Assembly (NCBI RefSeq): GCF_022836475.1
Contig: NZ_BQXH01000008.1
Span: 44,281 to 108,280, forward strand
Direction of reading: 5' to 3'
Length of the DNA stretch: 64,000 nucleotides
DNA from: Ligilactobacillus pabuli
GTDB taxonomy: Bacteria > Bacillota > Bacilli > Lactobacillales > Lactobacillaceae
The first letter of the stretch is position 1, and the number at the start of each line of letters is the position of its first letter. Below, piece after piece: positions 1-8,273 of the stretch. The notes beneath the pieces were generated by a model. The model ran no database searches, was not told where the DNA came from, and saw only the letters and a list, made by a program, of their open reading frames with translations. Both the position numbers and the translations under genes were made by a program.

Positions 1-2
1 AT

Positions 3-500
3 GAAGTTGGCTTGTATATTTTGTATTTTCTACCATGGAACGTCTTTCCTTTTATTCCCGATGTGGATACATTAGTAACTGGTAAAAATCGTTCAGGATT
101 ATTTGCTTCGGTAATGGTCTTTATTAACCAAATTAGTCAAGGACTTGCTTCCGTAGTTGCAGGATATCTGCTTGATTTTGCTCACTTTAAGCAATCAGCA
201 GGTGGAGCTGTAGCTCAACCTGATAGTGCGATCCATATGATTATTTTTATTGTTTCTGGTGGTGTGGGTATTATGATGTTACTTGCAATTTATTTTGCTT
301 GTCACTTCCACTTGAGTAAAAAGACCATGGGCGTTTTGACAGAAGAGTTAAATCGCTTACAGAACGGTGGGAAGATGAGCGATGCTAACCCTGAGACAAA
401 GAAAACTTGTGAACTATTAACAGGCGTTGATTATGATTCAATTGATTTTTGGAAAAAGAATGATGGAAAACCATTAGGTGCAGAGATTACTCAAAACTAA
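3..500 (+). CDS. Sugar/sugar-acid:cation symporter, C-terminal fragment (GPH/MFS type)
   Basis: The reading frame is open to the left edge of the window, so only the last ~166 residues are seen. They contain a GKNRSGLFASV loop followed by a hydrophobic helix and then a second clear membrane helix (IIFIVSGGVGIMMLLAIYFA). This pattern, with a ~60-residue hydrophilic cytoplasmic tail, fits the C-terminal end of glycoside-pentoside-hexuronide:cation symporters. It lies 147 bp upstream of uronate isomerase on the same strand, so a hexuronate or related sugar acid is the likely cargo. This is an inference from position. The family call is moderate and the substrate is unknown. A hairpin at 567-607 separates it from uxaC. 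Confidence 0.6.
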   Translation, partial: EVGLYILYFLPWNVFPFIPDVDTLVTGKNRSGLFASVMVFINQISQGLASVVAGYLLDFAHFKQSAGGAVAQPDSAIHMIIFIVSGGVGIMMLLAIYFACHFHLSKKTMGVLTEELNRLQNGGKMSDANPETKKTCELLTGVDYDSIDFWKKNDGKPLGAEITQN

Positions 501-566
501 ATATGGATTAATCATAGGAAAAAGTGATTCTAATTAGAATTAGTAGGCTTGTAAATAGTATAAAGT

Positions 567-607
567 AAGTGGTTAAAAGTAATTACTATGATTATTTTTG
601 ACCACTT
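567..607 (+). terminator. Hairpin between transporter and uxaC
   Basis: The arms AAGTGGTTAAAA (from 567) and TTTTTGACCACTT (to 607) pair over about 17 bp with a short loop and are followed by ATTTGTT. It could end the transporter transcript or attenuate uxaC. The U-run is weak. A perfect 14-bp palindrome, ATTCTAATTAGAAT, lies just upstream at 527-540. Confidence 0.45.
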
Positions 608-646
608 ATTTGTTAGTAACGGTTAGGTGAAGAAAGGAGTAACAAA

Positions 647-2065
647 ATGACTTTACTAAATAGAAACTTTTTATTAACTAATGACCCTGCAAAGAAGTTG
701 TTTCATGAATTTACTGATAAGATGCCGATCATCGACTTTCATTGTCATTTAAGTCCACAGGAAATTTATGAGAATAAAAATTATCCTAATTTGACTAGAA
801 TTTGGATCAATGATGGTAGTATTGGTGATCATTATAAGTGGCGCTTGATGCGTGCTAATGGCGTTCCTGAAGACCTGATCACGGGTGATGGTGATGATTA
901 TCAAAAGATGGTTGCTTGGTCTAAAACAATTGAAAAAGCAATTGGTAATCCTTTGTATGAATGGACACACTTGGAATTACAACGTTTCTTTGGAATAACA
1001 GAAACATTTAGTAGTAAAAGTGTCAAAGAAATCTGGGATAAAGCAAATGAAATGCTGGCAACCGATGATTTTAAGCCACGTAGTTTGATTAAGAATTCTA
1101 ATGTAAAAGTTGTTTGCACGACTGATGATCCAGCTTCTGATTTACATTATCACGAGCTATTAGCACAGGAAGAACAAGAAAACGGTTTTCAAGTTTTACC
1201 AGCAATGCGTCCAGACAAGGCTTTTGCACTTGAAGAAGAAACCTATGGTAGTTACTTAAAAGAACTTGGTTCAGCAGCTAATGTTGATATCGTCGATTTT
1301 GATAGCTTAGTTGTAGCATTTGAACAAAGATTTAAATTCTTCAAGGAACATGGTGGTCGTTTATCTGATCACGGGTTAAATACCTTCCATTTTGTCAAAA
1401 CTGATGCTATTGAATTGAACCAAATTGTTTCTAAAGCAATCGCTAACAAAGAATTAACGCAACGCGAAGTTGATGCTTATAGTACAGGTTTGGTCGAGGC
1501 CTTGATGAAACTTAACAAGAAATTTAATTGGACAATGCAGTATCATATCAATGCTATTCGCAATGCTAATAAGCCAATGCTTGCTAAAGTTGGAGCCGAT
1601 GCAGGATTTGATTCGATGGGAACCCAACCTGATATAGCTGGACAAATAATGAGTCTACTGACAGATGCACAAAATGACGACATTATTCCAAAGACAATCT
1701 TGTATTCTTTGAATCCTAATGACTGGATGCAATTGGCAACTGGGATGGGTGATTTTTACCAAGGTAGCGTTCAAAAAATGCAATTAGGCTGTGGCTGGTG
1801 GTTTAATGACACGAGAGAAGGCATGATTAATCAGTTGACTACAATGGCACAACAAAGTCTTTTAGCAAACTTTGTTGGAATGCTGACAGATTCACGTAGT
1901 TTCTTGTCTTATCCACGTCATGAGTATTTCCGGAGAGTACTATGTAACTTAATTGGCGAATGGGTAGAACGCGGGCAAGTTCCAGAAGATTATGAGTTTC
2001 TTGGTCAAATTGTAGAGGATATTTCCTACAATAATGCAAAAAACTATTTTGGATTTTTAAAGTGA
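647..2065 (+). CDS. uxaC: Uronate isomerase
   Basis: The 472-residue protein fits the glucuronate isomerase family (EC 5.3.1.12), which interconverts D-glucuronate and D-fructuronate, or D-galacturonate and D-tagaturonate, in the cytoplasm. The N-terminal DFHCHLSP motif (His32, His34) is the HxH metal-site signature of this amidohydrolase-fold family. The length is normal for the family. The start is set by GAAAGGAG about 8 nt before ATG 647. It follows a sugar-symporter fragment and precedes the rhamnose genes. The rest of the hexuronate pathway (uxaB/uxuA or kdgK) is not in the window. A terminator at 2157-2199 ends the unit. Confidence 0.93.
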   Translation: MTLLNRNFLLTNDPAKKLFHEFTDKMPIIDFHCHLSPQEIYENKNYPNLTRIWINDGSIGDHYKWRLMRANGVPEDLITGDGDDYQKMVAWSKTIEKAIGNPLYEWTHLELQRFFGITETFSSKSVKEIWDKANEMLATDDFKPRSLIKNSNVKVVCTTDDPASDLHYHELLAQEEQENGFQVLPAMRPDKAFALEEETYGSYLKELGSAANVDIVDFDSLVVAFEQRFKFFKEHGGRLSDHGLNTFHFVKTDAIELNQIVSKAIANKELTQREVDAYSTGLVEALMKLNKKFNWTMQYHINAIRNANKPMLAKVGADAGFDSMGTQPDIAGQIMSLLTDAQNDDIIPKTILYSLNPNDWMQLATGMGDFYQGSVQKMQLGCGWWFNDTREGMINQLTTMAQQSLLANFVGMLTDSRSFLSYPRHEYFRRVLCNLIGEWVERGQVPEDYEFLGQIVEDISYNNAKNYFGFLK

Positions 2066-2156
2066 TAGTATTTATTGTTGTGGTCAAGTAATCATTGCAT
2101 TAATACTGTAAGTAGTATGTAAGAACACTAAATTAAAATAAGGCTTAGCCATAATG

Positions 2157-2199
2157 AGACCTATTTTCGGTATTTAACCGGAGATGGGTCTTTTGTTTT
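2157..2199 (+). terminator. Rho-independent terminator after uxaC
   Basis: AGACCTATTTTCGG pairs with CCGGAGATGGGTCT, including several G-U pairs, across a 7-nt loop and is followed by TTTTGTTTT. Confidence 0.75.
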
Positions 2200-2250
2200 G
2201 TCTACGTTTAAAAAGTGGGTAAATGATACTAATGAAGTGTGTTTATGACA

Positions 2251-2280
2251 TTGCGAAAGCCCTTACTTAACACTTAAAAT
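2251..2280 (+). promoter_or_regulatory. Probable promoter of the rha operon
   Basis: TTGCGA (2251-2256) and TAAAAT (2275-2280) are separated by 18 bp. This is the only plausible sigma-A pair I find between the uxaC terminator and rhaB. Confidence 0.4.
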
Positions 2281-2300
2281 AACAAGTGAGATAAAGTAAT

Positions 2301-2320
2301 CGTTTACAAAAAAGTAAACG
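2301..2320 (+). promoter_or_regulatory. Perfect inverted repeat upstream of rhaB (candidate operator)
   Basis: CGTTTAC and GTAAACG flank an A6 spacer 24 bp before the rhaB start, downstream of the presumed transcription start. The position suits a repressor or activator site for the rhamnose operon. No matching regulator gene is in the window. Confidence 0.4.
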
Positions 2321-2343
2321 GTGAGATTTAAGGGGATGAGAGA

Positions 2344-3834
2344 ATGTCAAAGACATACGTTGCGGTAGATATCGGTGCTTCCAGTGGACGACTGATGTTG
2401 GGCTATTCAACAGAAGGCAAACTACAGTTAAAAGAAGTCCATCGCTTCAAAAATGGTTTTGCTAAAAAAGAGGGCTATGATTGTTGGGATATTGACCACA
2501 TCTTACAAGAGATTTTTACAGGACTTGAAAAAGTCAAAAAATTAGGTTTCCAAGATGTTGTACTAGGTATTGATACCTGTGCAGTTGACTATGTCTTAGT
2601 TGGTAAAGATGGTCAGCGTTTGAAGGATCCAGTTTCATATCGTGATGCACGGACGAAGGATTCAATAGCTAAGTTAACATCTGATTTATCCAAAGATTAC
2701 ATTTATGAAAAAACGGGGATCCAATTTTTGGATTTCAACACATTGTATCAGTTGTTTGAAGAAGATAAAGATTTATTGGCGAAAACAGACAAAATTTTGA
2801 TGATTCCAGATTATATTGGGTATGTTTTGACTGGAAAGGCAGTGACAGAAGTTACTAACGCATCAACCACCCAGATGTTAAGTCTGCGTGAAGGCCTGTT
2901 TGACCAGCATTTGTTAGATAAGGTCAATGTAACCCATGACCAGTTTCCAAAGCTTGTTGATCCTGGTACCAATTTGGGAGCAGTGAGTGATCAATGGTAT
3001 GAAAAATATGATTTACCAAGAAAAGTGAATGTAATTACGGTGGCAACACATGATACAGCTTCAGCTGTTGTTGGAACTCCTGCTACTGGCCAACGTTGGG
3101 CTTACTTGAGCTCAGGAACTTGGTCATTGATTGGAACGGAGCTAAACGTTCCAGAAAATGGTGAGAAAGCTTTTAAACATAATTATACCAATGAATGGGG
3201 TGCATATGGCACCTATCGTTTCTTGAAAAATATTATGGGACTATGGATCATTCAAAATGTTAAAGAAGAGTTGGATGATGACTATAGTTTTGCCGAGCTA
3301 GCAGAACTTGCAAGCCATGAGGAACCGTTCCAGCAATTGATCGATGTCAATGATGATCGTTTCCAAAATCCAGCTAATATGATTCAAGAAATTCAGGCGT
3401 ATTGCCAGGAAACAAACCAAGAGATTCCACAGACACCTGGAGAAATCGCAATGGCCGTTTATTCTAATTTGTCCCTATACTATGCCAATGAACTGGCAGT
3501 GTTAGGGGATATTCTAGGCTATAAGATCGACGATTTGAATATTGTTGGCGGTGGTTCAAACGTTGCTTTGATGAATCAATTAACGGCAACAATCGCTGGA
3601 GTAAATGTCTACGCAGGACCTTCAGAAGCGACAGCAATTGGTAATATCATTGTCCAAATGATTGCTCAGGGAGATATTTTGAATGTTTACTTGGCTAGAA
3701 GAATCATTGCTGATTCATTCCCAATTAAAAAGTACACTCCAGGACAAGAACCATTCGCGGCTAAATTAACTGAGTATCAGGATTTTTTAAAGAAAACTAA
3801 GGAAAAAACTGTTGAAGGAGGAATGTTAGCATGA
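2344..3834 (+). CDS. rhaB: Rhamnulokinase
   Basis: Phosphorylates L-rhamnulose to L-rhamnulose-1-phosphate (EC 2.7.1.5). The 496-residue protein shows the FGGY-kinase layout: the N-terminal phosphate-binding loop VDIGASSGR (8-16), the catalytic Asp in THDTAS at residue 237 (the same number as in E. coli RhaB), and the C-terminal ATP-site motif IVGGGSN. Start ATG 2344 follows GGGGATGAG. It is the first gene of rhaB-rhaM-rhaA-rhaD, and its stop overlaps the rhaM start (ATGA). The gene itself is intact, although two genes behind it carry lesions. Confidence 0.95.
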   Translation: MSKTYVAVDIGASSGRLMLGYSTEGKLQLKEVHRFKNGFAKKEGYDCWDIDHILQEIFTGLEKVKKLGFQDVVLGIDTCAVDYVLVGKDGQRLKDPVSYRDARTKDSIAKLTSDLSKDYIYEKTGIQFLDFNTLYQLFEEDKDLLAKTDKILMIPDYIGYVLTGKAVTEVTNASTTQMLSLREGLFDQHLLDKVNVTHDQFPKLVDPGTNLGAVSDQWYEKYDLPRKVNVITVATHDTASAVVGTPATGQRWAYLSSGTWSLIGTELNVPENGEKAFKHNYTNEWGAYGTYRFLKNIMGLWIIQNVKEELDDDYSFAELAELASHEEPFQQLIDVNDDRFQNPANMIQEIQAYCQETNQEIPQTPGEIAMAVYSNLSLYYANELAVLGDILGYKIDDLNIVGGGSNVALMNQLTATIAGVNVYAGPSEATAIGNIIVQMIAQGDILNVYLARRIIADSFPIKKYTPGQEPFAAKLTEYQDFLKKTKEKTVEGGMLA

Positions 3835-4148
3835 CAGTTAGACTAGCACAACTGATGCATGTTTATCCGGATCAATATGATGAATACGAACGGCGTCATA
3901 ATAACTTGTTCCCAGAGATGCGCCAGGCTTTGAAAGATGCAGGTGCACATAATTATTCGATTTATTTGGACAAAAAAACTGGTAATTTATTTGCCTATCT
4001 CGAAGTAGATGACTTGGAAAAGTACAACCAAATTTCTGAAATGGATGCTTGTAAAAAATGGTAGGCATACATGGAACCAATTATGGATACTAACCCGGAT
4101 CAAAGTCCAGTTGCAATTGATTTGCACGAAGTATTTCACTTAGATTAA
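3831..4148 (+). pseudogene. rhaM: L-rhamnose mutarotase, interrupted by an in-frame amber codon
   Basis: Converts alpha- and beta-L-rhamnose (EC 5.1.3.32). The frame runs from ATG 3831 to TAA 4146-4148, 105 codons in all, which is the family's normal size (~104). Codon 78 is TAG at 4062-4064. The codons before it read Cys-Lys-Lys-Trp and those after it Ala-Tyr-Met-Glu-Pro. RhaM proteins have two consecutive Trp followed by x-Tyr-Met here, so the amber codon most simply replaces TGG by one G-to-A change. The truncated product (77 aa) would lose the last quarter of the ferredoxin-like fold. Mutarotation is also spontaneous, so loss may be tolerated. A sequencing error is possible. Confidence 0.85.
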
Positions 4149-4173
4149 AAATTCAAGGAGATGTTTTTGTATT

Positions 4174-5445
4174 ATGGTTAAATCTGAAACAGTTGAAAAA
4201 GCATATGAAGCAGCTAAAGAACGTTACGCTGAATTAGGTGTTGATACAGAACAAGCAATGGAACAATTAAAGAAAGTTAAACTTTCAGTTCATTGCTGGC
4301 AAGGAGACGATATTCATGGTTTCGTTAATCCTGAAGCTGAATTAACTGGTGGAATTGGTGTTAGTGGTGATTATCCTGGGATGGCTCGGATACCTGATGA
4401 ATTAACAGGTGATTTGCATGAAGCTTTGTCATTGATTCCTGGTAGCCATAAAGTTGCTTTGCATACATTGTATGCTGTAACTAACAAGAAGAAGGACTTC
4501 GATGAAATTGGACCAGAAGACTTCAAATATTGGGTTGACTGGGCTAAACAAGAAGGCATTGGTTTGGATATGAACCCAACTTTCTTCTCACATCCGAAGC
4601 TCAAACAAAACTTTACCTTGGCTAGTCCAGAAAAAGATATTCGTGATTTCTGGGTTCGTGTGGGTAAACAATCACGTGCAATTGCCAACTACTTTGGTGA
4701 AGAATTAGGCCAACAGTCAGTCAATAACTTTTGGATGCCAGATGGCTTTAAAGACAATCCAATTGATAAATTGACACCTCGTTTGCGGATGATCGATGCT
4801 TTGGACGAAATCATCAATGATGGCGAATATGACGAAAAGAACACGATTGAAGCTTTTGAAGGTAAGTTATTTGGAACCGGAGTAGAATCCTACACAGTTG
4901 GTTCCCATGAATTTTATGATAACTATGCTTTAACACGTAACAAGTTATGGACAATTGATGCTGGGCACTTCCATCCAACAGAGGATGTTTCTGACAAATT
5001 TACAGCCTTCTTACCATTTGGTGGTAAAGGTTTGATGTTACACGTTTCTCGTCCAGTTCGTTGGGATAGTGATCACGTTGTTATTTTTGACGAAGCATTG
5101 CAACGAATCACTCGTTCATTGGTTCGTGACAATCTCTTAGACAAGACTAATATTGGACTAGATTTCTTCGATGCAACAATCAACCGGACATCTGCTTGGG
5201 TCGTTGGGGCTCGTGCAACGCAAAAGGCCTTATTACAAGCAATGTTGGCACCAATTGATGATTTGAAAGAAGCCGAATTACACTATGACTTTACTAAACG
5301 TTTGGCAGTTACTGAAGAATTGAAATCATATCCATTTGGTGCTGTTTGGGATGAATTCTGTCTTAGAAATGATGTACCAGTTGGTACTGATTGGTTAGGC
5401 AACATTCGTCAATACGAAAAAGACGTGCAATTTAAGCGAATTTAA
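4174..5445 (+). CDS. rhaA: L-rhamnose isomerase
   Basis: Converts L-rhamnose to L-rhamnulose (EC 5.3.1.14), the first committed step of rhamnose breakdown in the cytoplasm. The 423-residue protein begins with the typical region containing VHCWQGDD (residues ~47-54) and carries the later family motifs FDATINRTSAW and DAGHFHPTEDVSDK, which belong to the TIM-barrel metal site. Length and motifs are complete. Start ATG 4174 follows CAAGGAGATG at a good distance. It sits 25 bp after rhaM and 41 bp before rhaD in the same operon. Confidence 0.95.
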   Translation: MVKSETVEKAYEAAKERYAELGVDTEQAMEQLKKVKLSVHCWQGDDIHGFVNPEAELTGGIGVSGDYPGMARIPDELTGDLHEALSLIPGSHKVALHTLYAVTNKKKDFDEIGPEDFKYWVDWAKQEGIGLDMNPTFFSHPKLKQNFTLASPEKDIRDFWVRVGKQSRAIANYFGEELGQQSVNNFWMPDGFKDNPIDKLTPRLRMIDALDEIINDGEYDEKNTIEAFEGKLFGTGVESYTVGSHEFYDNYALTRNKLWTIDAGHFHPTEDVSDKFTAFLPFGGKGLMLHVSRPVRWDSDHVVIFDEALQRITRSLVRDNLLDKTNIGLDFFDATINRTSAWVVGARATQKALLQAMLAPIDDLKEAELHYDFTKRLAVTEELKSYPFGAVWDEFCLRNDVPVGTDWLGNIRQYEKDVQFKRI

Positions 5446-5486
5446 GTCATAGATTATCCTGAAAATTTATAGGAGGAACAGAGAAT

Positions 5487-6319
5487 ATGAGTAGTTTCAA
5501 AGATTCAAAGTATGTTAAAAAGGTTTGCAGTATTACACAGGCATCATATCAGCATGGCTGGGATGAACGAAACGGCGGCAACGTTTCTCTTCGATTAACC
5601 GATGAAGATTTAACTGACTTCGACGATATTTCAGAAGTTAAGCGCACCATTGATTTAGGTTTTGATGCGTCAACATTAGCTGGCAACTATTTCTTGGTTA
5701 CAGCAACTGGCCGGTATTTTAGAAATGTGATTTCACAACCAGAACTTGATTTAGGTTTAGTTAAAATCAAGGAAGACGGTCAACACGCTGACTTGTTGTG
5801 GGGCTACGAAGATGGTGCAGCACCAACTTCAGAATTTCCTAGCCACTTAATGTCTCATATTGAACGTCTAAAAGTGGACGCTAATCAAAGAGTTGTAATG
5901 CATTGTCATCCAACCAACGTGATTGCATTGTCATTCACGCAGGATTTAGATGAACGCAGCATTACTCGCTTATTGTGGAAGATGCAAGCTGAATCATTGG
6001 TTGTGTTCCCTGAAGGAATTGGTATCATTCCTTACATGACTCCAGGTACGAATGAAATTGGACAAGCAACTTCTGAAAAAATGGCAGATTTCAGAACTGT
6101 GATCTGGCCACATCACGGAATCTTTGGCACTGGTGATGATTTGGATGAAGCATTTGGATTGATTGAAACAGTTGAAAAGCAGCGACGATTTATTCACAAA
6201 TTTGTGCCCAGGGTGGAAAAATTAAACAAGAAATTACTGATGAACAGTTACGTGAATTGGCTAAGGCATTTGGTGTAACAGCTAATCCGAAGTATTTACC
6301 TGAAACGGTTGTACGTTAA
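5487..6319 (+). pseudogene. rhaD: Rhamnulose-1-phosphate aldolase with a C-terminal frameshift
   Basis: Cleaves L-rhamnulose-1-phosphate to DHAP and L-lactaldehyde (EC 4.1.2.19). The catalytic core is intact: Glu116 in PTSEF, zinc ligands His139 and His141 in MHCHP, and His210 in PHHGIFG, all close to E. coli positions 117, 141, 143 and 212. At about 6198-6201 one base appears to be missing from an A-run (CAC AAA TTT). The read frame then ends at 6278 after a nonsense tail (263 aa). Shifting frame restores [15 protein letters not shown] and a stop at 6317-6319, giving the usual ~277 aa. Start ATG 5487 follows AGGAGGA. Either real C-terminal truncation or a homopolymer error. Confidence 0.85.
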
Positions 6320-6330
6320 GTTTTGACAAC

Positions 6331-6370
6331 AAAAGCGGTGATGCAGGAAATGCATGATCGCTTTTTGTTT
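6331..6370 (+). terminator. Terminator of the rha operon
   Basis: AAAAGCGGTGATGCA pairs with TGCATGATCGCTTTT (two mismatches) around GGAAA and runs into CTTTTTGTTT. It lies between rhaD and the acetyltransferase, which argues against the upstream TTG 6323 as the next gene's start. Confidence 0.7.
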
Positions 6371-6385
6371 AGGAAGGAGAAAATC

Positions 6386-6994
6386 ATGCAGACAGAAAAA
6401 GAAAAATTTTTAGCTGGTAAGCCGTATTATATTATGGATTCACAGTTAGCTGCCGATGAAACAAACGCACGGAGATTGTGTAAGCAAATTAATGAACTAG
6501 ATGATCAACAAGTCTTGGAAAAAGATTGTTTAGTTAGAAAACTGTTTGGTTCTGTCGGTAAAAGTCCTTACGTCCAACCTAATTTCCGGTGCGATTTTGG
6601 CTATAACATTCATGTTGGCGATTATTTTCTGTGCAATTATGATTGTGTGATCCTAGATATTGCGCCAGTCACGATTGGGAATCATTGTTTTATGGGACCT
6701 AAAGCACAGATTTATGCAGCTGATCACCCACTTGATCCAGTTTTACGGGGCAACTTCATTGGAACTAGTCAGCCAGTCATGATTGGAGATAATGTTTGGC
6801 TAGGTGCCAGCTCTGTTGTTTTACCGGGGGTTACACTGGGGAACAACGTGGTAGTTGGTGCTAACTCTACTGTGACTGAATCTTTTGGAGACGACGTCAT
6901 TATCGCTGGATCTCCAGCAAGAGTGATAGGAAAACGACCAGCCACAGGCTATGAGACTGGGCAAATTGTAGCTAATCATCTTTTTAGCGACTAA
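6386..6994 (+). CDS. Maltose/galactoside O-acetyltransferase family protein
   Basis: A 202-residue left-handed beta-helix acetyltransferase of the Maa/LacA/NodL group, expected to move acetyl from acetyl-CoA to a sugar hydroxyl. It has the N-terminal Maa-type helical region (MQTEKEKFLAGKPY), hexapeptide repeats (IGDNVWLGASSVVLPGVTLG) and the catalytic His in YAADHPLD (His114). Start ATG 6386 is chosen because AAGGAG lies 8 nt upstream, and because an upstream TTG in frame at 6323 would run through the rha terminator. It lies 27 bp before the AEC transporter gene. The natural substrate is unknown, and the family is often called a detoxifying acetyltransferase. Confidence 0.88.
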   Translation: MQTEKEKFLAGKPYYIMDSQLAADETNARRLCKQINELDDQQVLEKDCLVRKLFGSVGKSPYVQPNFRCDFGYNIHVGDYFLCNYDCVILDIAPVTIGNHCFMGPKAQIYAADHPLDPVLRGNFIGTSQPVMIGDNVWLGASSVVLPGVTLGNNVVVGANSTVTESFGDDVIIAGSPARVIGKRPATGYETGQIVANHLFSD

Positions 6995-7021
6995 GTCAAT
7001 ACTTCAAGGGAGAGAGTGTAA

Positions 7022-7927
7022 ATGGCGGTTTTTGGACAGGTAATGTTACCAGTTTTGCTCATCTTTTTAGTAGGATTTATTTTCCAGAAAATCTTTACTT
7101 TGGAAATCAAGCCACTGTCGACACTGGCGCTTTACTTGTTATTGCCGTTTCTAGTCTTTAAAACTTTTTATGAAGCACGACTTAATCAGGGCTTTTTAAA
7201 TGTTATTTGGGCCTCACTACTGATTATGCTAGGGTTACTGGTATTGGGAATAGCGATTGGTAAAGTGTTTAAATTTGACCGGCAAAAGCTATGTAGTTTT
7301 TTGTTAGCAACAGTTTTTCCAAATAGTGGTAACTATGGTCTGCCAATCATTATGTTTGCTTTTGGTCAGAAAAGTGTTGACTATGCGATGGCAATTATGG
7401 TTTTCCATAACATCTTAATGGGCGTGGTAGGTGTTTACATTGCAGCTGCGGCAAATCAGAGCGGTAAGCATGGACTTAAAGCAGCGGGAATGGCGATTTT
7501 GAAACAGCCGATGAATTATGTGATCTTGCCGGCAATTTGGTTGAATTATTATCAAATTAAAGTCCCCGTTAATTTGATGAAGAGTGTGGGCATGATTGGC
7601 AATATCACGATTCCTTTGATTATGTTGTTTTTAGGGATGCAACTAGCCGGTGTAACGGTCAAAAATGTGTCGTTTAGTGATGTTAGTGTGGCACTGGTTG
7701 TTCGTTTGCTAGTGTCTCCATTGTTAGCGTACGGGATTTGTTTGATGTTTGGCTTGAGTCCAATTATCACAGCGGTGATTGTGGTTATGTCAGCAATGCC
7801 TGGCGCTGCTAATACAACAATGTATGCTATTCAATATGATGCACAACCTGATTTTGTGGCAACATGTACCTTAATTAGTACTCTGTGCAGTGTGGTTACA
7901 CTGACAGTCTTACTGAATATATTTTAG
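7022..7927 (+). CDS. AEC (auxin efflux carrier) family transporter
   Basis: A 301-residue, very hydrophobic membrane protein with about ten helices in two five-helix halves. The PNSGNYGLPI sequence near residue 100 is the AEC family signature in the first half, and SAMPGAANTTMYA near residue 260 is the matching site in the second. AEC members in lactic acid bacteria include malate permeases (MleP), but no malolactic gene is adjacent, so the substrate is open. RBS AAGGGAGAG precedes ATG 7022. It is probably co-transcribed with the acetyltransferase. Confidence 0.85.
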   Translation: MAVFGQVMLPVLLIFLVGFIFQKIFTLEIKPLSTLALYLLLPFLVFKTFYEARLNQGFLNVIWASLLIMLGLLVLGIAIGKVFKFDRQKLCSFLLATVFPNSGNYGLPIIMFAFGQKSVDYAMAIMVFHNILMGVVGVYIAAAANQSGKHGLKAAGMAILKQPMNYVILPAIWLNYYQIKVPVNLMKSVGMIGNITIPLIMLFLGMQLAGVTVKNVSFSDVSVALVVRLLVSPLLAYGICLMFGLSPIITAVIVVMSAMPGAANTTMYAIQYDAQPDFVATCTLISTLCSVVTLTVLLNIF

Positions 7928-7929
7928 TA

Positions 7930-7952
7930 AAAAAAGGCGGTAAATTCTGTTC
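7930..7952 (+). repeat. Partial copy of the terminator found at 17368
   Basis: A 23-nt stretch beginning AAAAAAGGCGGTAAATTC is identical to 17368-17390. At 17368 it is the left arm of a terminator. Here the right arm is missing and replaced by unrelated AT-rich sequence. The rest of 7953-8181 is AT-rich, with no gene seen. Confidence 0.6.
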
Positions 7953-8181
7953 CGGAAATTTTTTAATTGACCTTACTCATTTTGAATAGGTTCAGCATCA
8001 ATTAGCATTAATCCAAGTTTGTTTGAAATTGTTTCTTTGTCCATTATTCAGGAAAATATTTTTTTATAATGTCGATATTTTTTCCTTTTTTTAAGAGTTT
8101 TAAACCTCCGTAATGCCTAATGTGATAGCGTTTTCTTAGATCCTATAAATATTACTTATACCGATGTTAATTCGGATTAAG

Positions 8182-8233
8182 TTGTTAAACATATAAAACC
8201 AGGATAAACTAAAAATCGTTGAAAGCGTTAACA
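8182..8233 (+). promoter_or_regulatory. Promoter and cre site of the first acyl-CoA gene
   Basis: TTGTTA (8182-8187) and TAAACT (8205-8210) are 17 bp apart. TGAAAGCGTTAACA at 8220-8233 matches the CcpA consensus TGWAANCGNTNWCA at every defined position and sits at the expected transcription start, a classic repression position. Catabolite repression of this gene by glucose is the inference. Confidence 0.7.
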
Positions 8234-8273
8234 ACAGTATCCGTTCAAATCAAAAATAATGGAGGCAATACAG

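Noticed and set aside
4062..4064. Programmed amber recoding (pyrrolysine or similar) in rhaM
   Set aside because: A single conserved Trp position, no recoding element, and two other unrelated lesions nearby in the window. A point mutation or sequence error is simpler.
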